Below are positions 1-8,325 of a stretch of DNA of 64,000 nucleotides, piece after piece. The position numbers and the translations under genes are program-made. The stretch comes from Terrimonas_A sp051954695 (GTDB lineage: Bacteria; Bacteroidota; Bacteroidia; Chitinophagales; Chitinophagaceae), in NCBI GenBank assembly GCA_051954695.1, contig JBQCHL010000006.1:1-64000 (forward strand). Direction: 5' to 3'. How positions within the stretch are numbered: the first letter of the stretch is position 1; each line of letters opens with the position of its first letter. The notes below the pieces were generated by a model that did no database searches, had not been told where the DNA came from, and worked only from the letters and a program-made list of their open reading frames with translations.

Positions 1-132
1 CGCCACCAAAACACCACCGCACTTTCTCTCCCCACACTTTTTTTTTGGGGCTGTCCGTGTTTCTCGGGGTAGAATATCCCCACACTACGCCCACGAAGAC
101 CACAAAGTTTTATTAGTAAGCTTTTAAAGAAA
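1..132. other. left-edge non-coding stretch
   Basis: No coding region is supported here. Two small inverted repeats are visible: CCCC...GGGG around a T-tract near 31-50, and GGGG-tagaatat-CCCC near 66-81. They lie just beyond the 3' end of the reverse-strand sugar kinase gene and may take part in its transcription end, but neither has the full form of an intrinsic terminator. Confidence 0.3.
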
Positions 133-1011
133 TTACAGAACAGACTCTCCATCCAACAATTGCATAACATCTTCTTTCGAACCCTCAAACGGGCCTGAAG
201 CGCAGATTTTCAGGCCTGCCATTGCGGAAGCAAACTGTCCGGCCATCTGGGGCGAAGCTCCTTTTACACGTTGATATAAATAACCGGCCATATAAGTATC
301 ACCGCAGCCGGTTGCATCCACCGCCGCTCCAACGATATAAGCAGGAATATCATGATAAGCCTGCTCATAATAAATAAGCGAGCCCTTGCTTCCTAATGTA
401 ATGATCACTTCCTTCACTCCCCAATCTGCCAGCAGCGCTGCTCCTTTATGAATTTCCTTCTCCCCTGTTAAAGCAAACATCTCATCTTCATTTGCCTTCA
501 GTATATCAATGCAGGGAAGTAATTCTTTCTTCTTTGGCCAGTCAATGGCATGCACATCATTATTACGGGCTTCACGAAGCAAACCCTGAACGTCGAGCGA
601 CACAATGCCACGATCTGATAAATGGCGGATAAGTTCAGCAGGAATATCGCCCGGCAACATGGGGCCAAGATGGTAAATGGCTGCATGCACATCGTTGAAC
701 TGCTCAACCGAAAAAGTATCTGACTGCTGCCATACTTTCTGCACACGGTGGTCCATATCACCGCGGTAAATATTTTCAAAGAAAACTGTATGCCTGCTGG
801 GAAAAACTTTCACCTCAATACCGCTTGCAGAAAGCGTATCTGCGAAACGCTTTTCAGTTTCTGCAATGGTCGTCACCAACACATATTGAAGCTCCATATT
901 CCGGTAGGCATTGGAAAAATAGAAAGCAGTGCCGCCAGCCATTTCTACTACCCGGCCAGGAGTAACGATCTTATCAAGCGTAATAGGGCCAATACAACAG
1001 ATATCGTACAT
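133..1011 (-). CDS. PfkB-family carbohydrate kinase
   Basis: Predicted cytoplasmic sugar or nucleoside kinase of the ribokinase/PfkB superfamily, which transfers the ATP gamma-phosphate to a sugar hydroxyl. Seen: an N-terminal beta-strand CCIGPITLD, the substrate-lid glycine pair in GGTAFYFS (about residue 25), and the C-terminal signature DATGCGDTYMAGY (about residues 233-245), whose Asp is the expected catalytic base. The usual GAGD anion hole reads GCGD. Length (292 aa) is normal for the family. A longer reading frame runs to 1059, but a perfect TAnnTTTG -10 box lies inside that extension at 1030-1037, so the start was placed at ATG 1011 (protein begins MYDICCIGP). The gene follows the flavoprotein gene at a 75-bp gap and probably has its own promoter. 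The substrate cannot be read from the sequence. Confidence 0.87.
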   Translation of the reverse strand: MYDICCIGPITLDKIVTPGRVVEMAGGTAFYFSNAYRNMELQYVLVTTIAETEKRFADTLSASGIEVKVFPSRHTVFFENIYRGDMDHRVQKVWQQSDTFSVEQFNDVHAAIYHLGPMLPGDIPAELIRHLSDRGIVSLDVQGLLREARNNDVHAIDWPKKKELLPCIDILKANEDEMFALTGEKEIHKGAALLADWGVKEVIITLGSKGSLIYYEQAYHDIPAYIVGAAVDATGCGDTYMAGYLYQRVKGASPQMAGQFASAMAGLKICASGPFEGSKEDVMQLLDGESVL

Positions 1012-1029
1012 GTTCGTAAGGTAAAAGGG

Positions 1030-1037
1030 CAAAAGTA
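1030..1037 (-). promoter_or_regulatory. -10 box of the PfkB kinase gene
   Basis: On the reverse strand this reads TACTTTTG, a full match to the Bacteroidota -10 consensus TAnnTTTG, 18 nt before ATG 1011. It decides the start codon, because the longer reading frame would begin upstream of it. No clear -33 TTTG is visible. Confidence 0.55.
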
Positions 1038-1086
1038 TTGAATTATTGCTGGAAAGCATTTATCTCGTAAACCAGCGATCCAATGC

Positions 1087-1992
1087 TTAAAACCTTTCCT
1101 CTATCAGTTCTTTGTTCAGCATTGCACCGGCTTTGGTGCCTGCTGCAGTAGCAATGGCCACAGACCGGAACATAGCACTGTTATCACCTGCTGCATATAA
1201 TCCAGGGACATTGGTACGCTGAAGGTCATCAACTACAATAAGCCCCATCTTGCTCAGTTCACAGCCCAGTTGCTCAGGAATATTACAATGTTGCCTGGCT
1301 GCCGCCCGATAGAATAAAGCATTCAGTTTGTATTCCTTTCCATTTTGCAAAACAACTGTATCAAGATGACCATTACGGTGAACCAACTCTTTTATTTGCT
1401 CTTCTACTATGTTGATATGATGCTTCCTGATAGCTGCCAGATGCTCTTCGCCAATATCTGCTTTTCCGTTGGTAAATAAGATCAGGTCCTTGCTCCAGTG
1501 ATGTATCATTCTACAGAACTCGAATGCCAGCTCTCCATTGGAGATTATTCCAAGCGGGCTGTCTTTCACTTCATAACCATGGCAATAAGGACAATGCAAC
1601 ACGGATATGCCCCAGCATTCAGCCAGCCCCTTAATATCTGGCATAATATCGGTCATGCCGGTTGCAAATATCAATTTATCAGCAGAGAATATATCACCTG
1701 CAGCCGTTGTTATCTCAAAGCCTTTATCAGTTCTGGTGCCAGCCAGGGCTGTTCCTTCCTGCAAATGGACGGTGTCATACTTTAATACCTGCTCCAATGC
1801 TTTTGCCTTGATAATGGCAGGTTTCTCTCCATCCTGCGTAATGAAATTATGTGAGTGTGGCGTTTGCCGGTTGCAGGGATTATTATCATCGATGATCAAT
1901 ACATGTCTTTTTGAACGGCCAAGTGTCATAGCTGCTGAAAGGCCGGCATAACTGCCGCCAATAATAATTGCATCAAACTGTTGGGTTTCCAT
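1087..1992 (-). CDS. thioredoxin-reductase-like NAD(P)/FAD oxidoreductase
   Basis: Flavoprotein of the two-dinucleotide-binding-domain family, predicted cytoplasmic. Seen: FAD-binding GGSYAGLSAA near the N-terminus, redox disulfide in HCPYCHGYEV (about residue 133), and the C-terminal FAD motif GLYAAGDNSA. The expected second GxGxxA/G NADPH motif is degenerate (GIISNGELAFEF). The CPYCHGYE form of the CxxC, together with a weak NADPH site, is typical of thioredoxin-reductase-like dithiol oxidases such as fungal GliT and of uncharacterised bacterial relatives, so oxidation of a small dithiol is a possible role (inference). The start is ATG 1992 (301 aa). A TTG at 2016 would extend the frame but lies inside the -10 box. 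A large perfect palindrome sits just upstream, so a repressor probably controls the gene. Confidence 0.88.
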   Translation of the reverse strand: METQQFDAIIIGGSYAGLSAAMTLGRSKRHVLIIDDNNPCNRQTPHSHNFITQDGEKPAIIKAKALEQVLKYDTVHLQEGTALAGTRTDKGFEITTAAGDIFSADKLIFATGMTDIMPDIKGLAECWGISVLHCPYCHGYEVKDSPLGIISNGELAFEFCRMIHHWSKDLILFTNGKADIGEEHLAAIRKHHINIVEEQIKELVHRNGHLDTVVLQNGKEYKLNALFYRAAARQHCNIPEQLGCELSKMGLIVVDDLQRTNVPGLYAAGDNSAMFRSVAIATAAGTKAGAMLNKELIEERF

Positions 1993-2013
1993 TGATTGTT
2001 TTTGAAGATTGGA

Positions 2014-2061
2014 CAAAGCTAAGTAAAAAATATTAATTGCAACTAAGTTGCAATTAATATT
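2014..2061. promoter_or_regulatory. promoter and 33-bp palindromic operator
   Basis: A perfect inverted repeat, AATATTAATTGCAAC (2029-2043), spacer TAA, then its exact reverse complement (2047-2061). On the reverse strand a perfect -10 box TAGCTTTG occupies 2014-2021, with a TTG candidate -33 element (2048-2050) inside the palindrome. A protein bound here would cover the promoter of the flavoprotein gene, 22 nt from its ATG. The length and symmetry suit a dimeric winged-helix repressor of MarR or similar type (inference); no such gene is in the window. Confidence 0.75.
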
Positions 2062-2083
2062 TGTATGTCAAATACAACATTTC

Positions 2084-2392
2084 TGCTTTCGCGACCAAAA
2101 TATTCAGCCCGGCAGCTTCGATTTTACCGGCAAAGTCATCGGCTTTGCAGAATTGACATCCGGTGGGTTTTATGGGATCGGAAAGTTTAGCTACCCATTA
2201 ACAAAAAAAGAATTCTTCAGGAGTGGACCGTCAGGCCGGCTGCACCAGCTTTATATACTAACGGATGAAGAGAAGAGGAAAACAAACGGCTATGATGCTA
2301 TCCTGGTTGTAGCCAATAAGAATATCAAAGGAAAAATGAAAAGAATGAAAAGGGAGATTGTCATTGTCTACAGCTATAACGCATTCCATTGA
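2084..2392 (+). pseudogene. possible remnant of an unrecognised gene
   Basis: The reading frame across 2048-2392 has coding-like codon use in its later part, with stretches such as FDFTGKVIGFAELTSGG and DEEKRKTNGYDAILVV, but no ATG or GTG in frame before residue about 98. The only upstream ATG (2065, reading MSNTTFLLSRP) is in another frame and stops at 2187, so a frameshift near 2070-2120 could separate the start from the body. No family was recognised. The position, divergent from the flavoprotein gene across a shared palindrome, is where its regulator would be expected, but the residues do not show a helix-turn-helix. It may also be chance. The 230 bp downstream (2393-2625) show nothing except a near-match -10 box (AATTTTTG, 2606-2613) for the next gene. 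Confidence 0.3.
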
Positions 2393-2625
2393 GCTTTCTT
2401 ATAGCAGCACTCAACAAAGACAAATAGCTATTATCGCAAATAATATCTTATTTCAATCCTGCCGATCAGTCAGATATTGCTTTTGCCCCAGCCCGATAGC
2501 AGGCAAGAAAAAATTTAGCCCCGGTTGATAATCATATCTTAATTTACATAATACATTCCGGTAATACAAGACGTTTGCCCAATGCTACCGGCTTACTATG
2601 AACTTAATTTTTGCATAATCACTAT

Positions 2626-2991
2626 ATGAAAAAAAATATCTGGCAAACCGAACCTGAGGAACATGATTTTCCAGCGGCACTGGATTTTTTAAGTTTATTA
2701 TATCCTGACAATATCGCTGCTGAGATCACTGACCGTTTAAAACAGGTCAAAACAATCACTAAGAAAGCAAAAGACATTTTACGGGCAAGCCAACTGCCTT
2801 TGCTGCCCAAAGAAAATATCCATGTGAGGCAGGACCTGCAAAAAGTGAAAAAAGGGAAAAAGCTTTCACCCGTGTTGCTGGTCCGGGCCGAAAAATTGAT
2901 CATCGCAGATGGTTATCACCGGGCCTGCGCTATTTATTATCTTTCAGAAGACCAGGAGATTCCCTGCCGTATTACAGATAAGATCGTTTAA
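2626..2991 (+). CDS. small ParB-like domain protein
   Basis: A 121-residue soluble protein. The C-terminal half has the form of the ParB/sulfiredoxin-like fold: a strand and loop KKLSPVLLVR followed by LIIADGYHRACAIYYL, where the G-x-H-R segment matches the GxxR nucleotide-binding signature of ParB-like proteins. There is no helix-turn-helix DNA-binding domain and no ParA partner nearby, so a role in chromosome partition is unlikely. Stand-alone proteins of this type occur in Bacteroidota without assigned function. The frame continues upstream to a TTG at 2611, but that triplet is part of a -10-like element, so ATG 2626 is preferred. The gene lies 17 bp before the MgtC gene and probably begins a four-gene forward operon. 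Confidence 0.7.
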   Translation: MKKNIWQTEPEEHDFPAALDFLSLLYPDNIAAEITDRLKQVKTITKKAKDILRASQLPLLPKENIHVRQDLQKVKKGKKLSPVLLVRAEKLIIADGYHRACAIYYLSEDQEIPCRITDKIV

Positions 2992-3008
2992 CTGCAAAAC
3001 ACGCTGAT

Positions 3009-3638
3009 ATGGACTATGAAATATTAGGTCGCTTTTTACTGGCTGCTTTATGGGGCGGGATTGTTGGCATTGAACGGGAGTACAGGAGTAAATCAGCAGG
3101 TTTCCGGACCATGATCATGATCTCAATAGGTTCCTGCTTCTTTACCATCATGTCGCAGCTCATTGGTGAAGGAAGCAATCCTGACAGGATCGCTTCAAAC
3201 ATTGTAACAGGCATCGGCTTTTTGGGAGCAGGCGTAATTTTTAGGGGCGATAACCGGGTAAACGGCATCACCACCGCCGCAACCATCTGGGCTGTAGCAG
3301 CAGTAGGAATGGGTATTGGTGGGGGGCAGTATTTTATTGCCGCCTATGCCAGCGTTCTTATTCTGATCGTTCTCGCAATTTTACCCTATGTCGAGGATCT
3401 TATTGACAAGATCAATCAAACCAAACTGTACATTATCCAATGCAGGTTTGATCCCTCTGCCAAAGAAGCCCTTGCAAAACTGTTTATAGAGAACAAGCTG
3501 AGATTCAAATTGACAAAAGAAGTCAAAGAGGGGCAAATTTTAGTTACCAGTTGGCAGGTGCAGGGCCATGCAGAAAGGCATAAACTGATCATTGCTGCCC
3601 TGGAGCAGGACAGCAATATAGAAAGGTTTGAATACTGA
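3009..3638 (+). CDS. MgtC/SapB-family inner membrane protein
   Basis: A 209-residue membrane protein with an MgtC/SapB domain of four to five hydrophobic helices in the first 130 residues. Family hallmarks are visible: GGIVGIEREYRSKSAGFRT (about residues 16-34) and IGFLGAGVIF (about 71-80), then a C-terminal cytoplasmic domain (about 140-209) of alternating strands and helices resembling an ACT-like module. MgtC proteins are tied to low-magnesium growth and to control of ATP synthase or acid stress in other bacteria; the role here is not established. It is followed at 50 bp by an ABC exporter. There is no sign of an mgtA/mgtB transporter or a magnesium riboswitch. Confidence 0.88.
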   Translation: MDYEILGRFLLAALWGGIVGIEREYRSKSAGFRTMIMISIGSCFFTIMSQLIGEGSNPDRIASNIVTGIGFLGAGVIFRGDNRVNGITTAATIWAVAAVGMGIGGGQYFIAAYASVLILIVLAILPYVEDLIDKINQTKLYIIQCRFDPSAKEALAKLFIENKLRFKLTKEVKEGQILVTSWQVQGHAERHKLIIAALEQDSNIERFEY

Positions 3639-3688
3639 ATGCATCGCTCTCCATTTGGTATATTTAACAGACCAAAACGCAAGATGCT

Positions 3689-5809
3689 ATGGCCGAAAAT
3701 AGCAATGCTAAAAAAAGTGTATGGCTGAATATCTATCGCCTTGTAAAGCCGTATAAAAGAAAGCTGCTTTCTGTATTTATCATCAGTTTACTGGCTACTG
3801 CTGTTACCCTGGCAGAACCGCTTATTTACCGGGTAGCAGTAAATGATATTGCCGGTCTTTTCGTGCAGCAGGCTAAAGATGATCTGAAGGACCAAAATGG
3901 TGAGCCTGCGGATATTGATGATTCACCTTCCATTCCTTTTTTCGACAAGCTGATGGGTGGCAGGGATACTGTTGGTACTTTGAGGGATACCACGATATAT
4001 ACCTATGATACGATACACTATGTAAAAGATACTATCGTATTAAAAATATTAAAGCATGGTGTTCCCGGAAGACACCACCGGGCAAAAATTGTTACTTATA
4101 AACAGTATGAAAAGATTCCTGGTCTGAAAATCATAAAAGAGCCGCACACCAAAACTTATGTAGCTCCCCGCACACCCAGCCAGGCTTTCAGTACCTTACT
4201 GTGGGCGGTCGTTCTTCTTTTCATCATCAATATTCTTGGGCTTATATTCTGGTGGATAGGTGAAAACCTAAATGTAAAATTATCCTGTACAATTGAACGG
4301 AATTTCATCCGCCGTACTTTTGGGCATGTATTGAAATTGCCACTCAGCTTTTTTGCCAAACGTTCCAGTGCTGCGCTTCATAAGCAGATCGATCAGAGTG
4401 AAGAGATATCAGGTACTGTAACCAATTTTACCAAGAATATTTTTCCTGAGCTGGTAAGCCTGGTAGGCATCATTGCTATCATGTTCTGGCAGAATTATGT
4501 TCTGGCATTACTATCCCTGTCTATAGTACCTTTTTATATTTTGATAACCATTCGCTCCACAAAAAAACTGGAAATGAGCCTGTCTGGTTATTATGAAAAA
4601 TGGGAAGACGTTTCAGCAAAAATGCAGGACGCATTGGGCGGAATAAAAACAGTGAAGCTGTCAGGTGCTGAGCAAAGAGAAGTGACCCGTCTCGATGAAC
4701 AAAGCGGCGCTGCTTATAAAGACTACATGCAACGCTCCTACCTGTCAAATAAATACACTTTCTGGCAGATCCTGCTCACCCATCTTGCCACAGCGCTGGT
4801 ACTGAGTTATGGAGGTTATCTGGCGCTGCATCATAAATTGACACCTGGAGACGTGGTGATGTTTGTTGCCTATCTCGATATGCTATATTCCCCGATAGAC
4901 AACCTGGCCGAAATATGGGCAGAAATACAACAGAACATAACTTCTGTGGCCAGGGCATTCAGGCTACTGGATACTGATGCACCAGTACAACAAGGGAATG
5001 AACTCCAGTTGAAAGAAGGTAAAGTTGAATTTAAACAGGTAACGTTTGGCTATACACCTGAAAGGCAGGTGCTCAAAAATCTATCCTTCACAGCCAATCC
5101 CGGAAAGATCACTGCTTTAGTCGGAACATCAGGTGCAGGTAAAACCACCACTGTTGATTTGATCCTCAAGTTATTTGAACCACAACAGGGAGAAATTCTC
5201 ATTGACGGGCAATCCTTGTCCCGGGTTGATGAATCGTCTGTAAGAAGAAGCGTAGGAATGGTTTCTGCAGATGGAGCAATATTCAGGGGAACACTGGCTG
5301 ATAATATCCGGTATAAAAAACCGGATGCTACCGATGAGGAAGTGGAATCAGCTGCTATTGCCTCCGGTATGCAAGCCACCCTGCAGCGGTTACCTGATGG
5401 GTTAAACACACTGGTAGGAGAAAGTGGCTTTGGCCTGTCTGTTGGCGAAAGGCAGCGGGTACAGATAGCAAGAATAATTGTTGATAAGCCCAAGATCCTG
5501 ATCATGGATGAAGCCACTGCTAACCTTGACTATGCCACCGAAGCTGAAGTGAAGAGAACGATCGATGAGATCAGGAAGGAAAATACCGTGATCATAATCG
5601 CTCATCGTTTTTCGATGGTAAAGGATGCTGACCATGTGATAGTGCTGGAAGCCGGTGAAGTTGTGGAAGAAGGAAACCCGGACGAATTGATTGAAAAAGG
5701 TGGCTGGTTTGCAGATTTCGCCAAGGCAGGAGAAGAGGAGGACGAGGAATACGAAGAGGAAGAAGATGATAAGAGCGAAGACAGTGAAGAGGAAGATAAC
5801 AATGCTTAA
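3689..5809 (+). CDS. ABC-type exporter, fused permease and ATPase
   Basis: A half-transporter of the type I exporter (MsbA/multidrug) family, 706 aa, expected to act as a homodimer in the inner membrane. TM1 spans about residues 24-45. The next hydrophobic segment begins only near residue 168, so the first external loop is about 120 residues (rich in D/T/Y/K) where relatives have about 20. The ATPase domain covers about 445-680: Walker A GTSGAGKTT (about 479), signature LSVGERQ (about 583), Walker B ILIMDEATANLD (about 605) and H-loop IIIAHR (about 637). The last 25 residues are nearly all Glu/Asp. The family usually has 570-620 residues; the excess is the loop and the tail. A TPR protein follows 12 bp downstream and is probably co-expressed. 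The substrate is unknown. Confidence 0.92.
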   Translation: MAENSNAKKSVWLNIYRLVKPYKRKLLSVFIISLLATAVTLAEPLIYRVAVNDIAGLFVQQAKDDLKDQNGEPADIDDSPSIPFFDKLMGGRDTVGTLRDTTIYTYDTIHYVKDTIVLKILKHGVPGRHHRAKIVTYKQYEKIPGLKIIKEPHTKTYVAPRTPSQAFSTLLWAVVLLFIINILGLIFWWIGENLNVKLSCTIERNFIRRTFGHVLKLPLSFFAKRSSAALHKQIDQSEEISGTVTNFTKNIFPELVSLVGIIAIMFWQNYVLALLSLSIVPFYILITIRSTKKLEMSLSGYYEKWEDVSAKMQDALGGIKTVKLSGAEQREVTRLDEQSGAAYKDYMQRSYLSNKYTFWQILLTHLATALVLSYGGYLALHHKLTPGDVVMFVAYLDMLYSPIDNLAEIWAEIQQNITSVARAFRLLDTDAPVQQGNELQLKEGKVEFKQVTFGYTPERQVLKNLSFTANPGKITALVGTSGAGKTTTVDLILKLFEPQQGEILIDGQSLSRVDESSVRRSVGMVSADGAIFRGTLADNIRYKKPDATDEEVESAAIASGMQATLQRLPDGLNTLVGESGFGLSVGERQRVQIARIIVDKPKILIMDEATANLDYATEAEVKRTIDEIRKENTVIIIAHRFSMVKDADHVIVLEAGEVVEEGNPDELIEKGGWFADFAKAGEEEDEEYEEEEDDKSEDSEEEDNNA

Positions 5810-5821
5810 AGCAATAAGAAT

Positions 5822-6568
5822 ATGAGCTTAAAAATCTATCTGAAAGAAAAGCTCTGGCCTTTCCTGGCAGGAATGGGTAGCGCAGCGATAATGGTACTTG
5901 CCTTCTTTATTCCTTCTCTCCAGGATCAGTATGACCGTTATCAGTCAAGAAAGATCATCAATAAGTATGAACTATTGGGAAATGATTTTTCTGATGAAGA
6001 AAGATACGATATGGCAGAACAGGCTTATCAAAAAGCATTTGAATTGTCGGACAGCAAACGGCTTGACCTGGAAATAAAACGGCTGGAAGCAAAGATCAAC
6101 CGCATCAATATGAATCCTCAATGGGGCGCAGCTCCGCCCGAAGACCTGGAAGAAATAGATTTTCAATATGTGCTTCACCTGCAAAAAGAAGCAGGTGATT
6201 CAAAAAAAAGGGTCGCTACACTAAACAGTTATGGCATCTTCCTGGTGGATTCCAAAAAAATAAAGGAGGCTGAAGCCGCTTTTAAAGAAGCTATGGCCCT
6301 TGATTCATCCGATGTGCTTGCTTATGTGAATCTCGGCAACCTGTATGATCAGCAGGGAAAGAAAACGCAGGCCATGCAATATTACCTGAAGGCAATCACC
6401 AGGGACAATGACAATGGAAGAGCCCATTATAATCTTGGTTTGCTTTATGTGGAACAAGGCAAAACCGAAGAAGCAAAAAAAGAATTTTCAGAAGCCATCA
6501 GGGCCGATTCTTCTGATGCTGATGCAAAGGCGCAATATGAAATACTGACAAAGCCTTCGAACCAATGA
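5822..6568 (+). CDS. membrane-anchored TPR protein
   Basis: A 248-residue protein with one N-terminal hydrophobic segment (about residues 12-32, WPFLAGMGSAAIMVLAFFI) followed by helical repeats. TPR units are clear at about 135-230, for example AEAAFKEAMALDSSDVLAYV, NLGNLYDQQGKKTQAMQYY and HYNLGLLYVEQGKTEEAKK. The topology suggests a membrane anchor with a soluble TPR domain that would bind a partner. It lies 12 bp after the ABC exporter gene, so it may be an accessory or assembly factor of that exporter (inference from linkage only). Its 3' end converges on the FAH gene with a 9-bp gap. Confidence 0.82.
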   Translation: MSLKIYLKEKLWPFLAGMGSAAIMVLAFFIPSLQDQYDRYQSRKIINKYELLGNDFSDEERYDMAEQAYQKAFELSDSKRLDLEIKRLEAKINRINMNPQWGAAPPEDLEEIDFQYVLHLQKEAGDSKKRVATLNSYGIFLVDSKKIKEAEAAFKEAMALDSSDVLAYVNLGNLYDQQGKKTQAMQYYLKAITRDNDNGRAHYNLGLLYVEQGKTEEAKKEFSEAIRADSSDADAKAQYEILTKPSNQ

Positions 6569-6577
6569 TCATTTCAT

Positions 6578-7438
6578 TCAAATAAACTTATTCTCTGAAC
6601 TGCCAAGACCTTCGATTTCCACCACAGCAGTATCGCCACTGTGCAACCAATGCTGCGGTTTCATGCCCATGATCACGCCTTCGGGAGTGCCGGTCAGTAT
6701 CAGGTCACCAGGCAGTAGTGTCATAAATTTCGATAGATAACTCACGATCTCTGCAACGGAAAAGATCATATCTGCCGTATTGGAAGACTGGCGTATTTCC
6801 CCATTCAGGTAGCAACTGAGGTCCAGGTTCTGTGGATCCTTTATTTCATCAGCCGTAACAACATATTTTCCTAATGGTAGAAAACCATCCAGGCTCTTTC
6901 CCAGTAACCACTGACTTGTGCGCATTTGAAGGTCGCGGCAAGACAGATCGTTTGCTACGCAGTAGCCGAATACATGCGATAAAACATCCTTTTCGCTGAC
7001 ATCTTTAGTTCTTTTACCAATCACCACACCCAGTTCTACTTCATAATCGAATTGCTCTCCCTCCTTCCCTAATGTTACAGGGTTGCCATAATCGATAAGG
7101 GAATTGGCAAATTTGGAAAACACAACCGGTGTGGTGGGAACGGGCATGCCACTTTCTTCTGCATGCTTCTTATAATTCAGGCCGATGCATATGATCTTTT
7201 GCGGCTGTGGCACGCAAGGGCCGATAACAAGCGAGTGTTCGTCAAGATAATCGAATGCTTTATCTCCTGCCGACCGTATGCTTTCTTTTATATGGGAAAC
7301 ATGTTCATTTGTAAACGGAGAGCCATCCCGTGTGAAAGCTTTAAAATAAGTTGGATGATCAACAATACTGATCACGCCCTTTTCTGTAAGGATTCCTGGC
7401 AATAACTGATCATTACGCCTGAAGTAAAGAAGTTTCAT
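6578..7438 (-). CDS. fumarylacetoacetate hydrolase family protein
   Basis: A 286-residue cytoplasmic enzyme of the FAH superfamily. Metal-binding residues appear as FDYEVELGVVIG (E-x-E) and a downstream Asp in YCVANDLSCRDLQ. Further signatures are GKSLDGFLPLG and the late motif GDLILTGTPEGV. The family cleaves or hydrates beta-diketo acids; close functional classes include 2,4-diketo-3-deoxy-L-fuconate hydrolase and ureidoglycolate lyase. As the last gene of an operon that also has an SDR dehydrogenase and an enolase-superfamily dehydratase, it fits the hydrolase step of a non-phosphorylating sugar-acid pathway that yields pyruvate plus a hydroxy acid (inference). It lies 20 bp after the SDR gene. 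Confidence 0.9.
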   Translation of the reverse strand: MKLLYFRRNDQLLPGILTEKGVISIVDHPTYFKAFTRDGSPFTNEHVSHIKESIRSAGDKAFDYLDEHSLVIGPCVPQPQKIICIGLNYKKHAEESGMPVPTTPVVFSKFANSLIDYGNPVTLGKEGEQFDYEVELGVVIGKRTKDVSEKDVLSHVFGYCVANDLSCRDLQMRTSQWLLGKSLDGFLPLGKYVVTADEIKDPQNLDLSCYLNGEIRQSSNTADMIFSVAEIVSYLSKFMTLLPGDLILTGTPEGVIMGMKPQHWLHSGDTAVVEIEGLGSSENKFI

Positions 7439-7458
7439 CTCGTGGTATTAAGTTCGGA

Positions 7459-8313
7459 TCAATAAGTGGCTCTGCCGCCGGTAAGATCAAATGTAAAACC
7501 TGTTACAAAACTATTTTCCTTTGAAACGATATAAGTAACTATGCTGGCAGCTTCTTCCAGCGTGCCGCAACGCTTCATGGGTATTTTATCTGTCATGTAT
7601 TTAACCTGTTCTTCAGGCAGTGCGTCTACAAGTGGTGTTCTTATCACAGCCGGGGCAAGCGCATTCACTGTAATTCCGGTATCAGCATACTCCTTACCCT
7701 GCACCTTTGTCATTCCGATCACTGCAGCTTTTGAAGAAGAATAAGCGAGCATACCGGCATTGCCTTCTTTTCCGGCAATGGATGCTATATGCAGCACGCG
7801 TCCATAGTTTGCCTGTAGCATATGTGGCAACACTGCTTTTGTAAGGTGGAAACAGCTCATGAAATTGACCTCGAAGACCCGGTAAATATCTTTACTGCTT
7901 ACATTATGCGTCAGCACATTTGTTTCCCCAGTAATACCTGCGCAATTGATCAGGATATCTATTCTTCCAAACTCTGAAACAATTGCCTGCACAGTCTTTT
8001 CAATCAATGCCTGATTGGTAATATCGATGGGAAACAGCCTGCTTTTTTCTTTGAAACTGCCAAATTTTGATTCCAGGCCAGCCTTGTCGATATCCAGCAG
8101 CGCCACTTTTGCACCTTCATCCAACAGCCGCTTGGAGATTGCCAGGCCAAGCCCTGAAGCTGCGCCGGTTACAACAGCTACCTGCCCATAAAATCGATTG
8201 GCAGGCTTAGCACCCTCATTCTCCAAGATCTCTTTTTCATATTGATCGATCAATTGCTGTGTGTTTTGAATTTTCGAAGGATCCTGGTTTGGGTCAATAC
8301 CATTCATTTTCAT
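7459..8313 (-). CDS. short-chain dehydrogenase/reductase (SDR)
   Basis: Classical SDR oxidoreductase, 284 aa, cytoplasmic. Seen: the Rossmann motif VVTGAASGLGLAI (about residue 48), acidic residue after strand 2 in ALLDIDKAG, which favours NAD over NADP, NCAGITGE (NAG-like motif), and catalytic Ser plus YSSSKAAV (YxxxK). A 40-residue N-terminal extension precedes the Rossmann fold, more than in most SDRs. In the operon it sits between the RraA-like gene (12 bp) and the FAH gene (20 bp). In the known L-fuconate and related pathways the same pair, SDR and FAH, oxidises a 2-keto-3-deoxy acid and then cleaves the diketo product, so that role is proposed here. Confidence 0.9.
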   Translation of the reverse strand: MKMNGIDPNQDPSKIQNTQQLIDQYEKEILENEGAKPANRFYGQVAVVTGAASGLGLAISKRLLDEGAKVALLDIDKAGLESKFGSFKEKSRLFPIDITNQALIEKTVQAIVSEFGRIDILINCAGITGETNVLTHNVSSKDIYRVFEVNFMSCFHLTKAVLPHMLQANYGRVLHIASIAGKEGNAGMLAYSSSKAAVIGMTKVQGKEYADTGITVNALAPAVIRTPLVDALPEEQVKYMTDKIPMKRCGTLEEAASIVTYIVSKENSFVTGFTFDLTGGRATY

Positions 8314-8325
8314 AGTTATGCTTTG

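Noticed and set aside
748..1041. A forward frame opposite the PfkB kinase
   Set aside because: It is antisense to a conserved gene and has no independent support.
2016..2016. TTG start for the flavoprotein
   Set aside because: The TTG is part of the -10 box TAGCTTTG; ATG 1992 fits the family N-terminus.
5602..5802. A serine-rich reverse frame (poly-Ser)
   Set aside because: It is the complement of the acidic tail codons of the ABC exporter.
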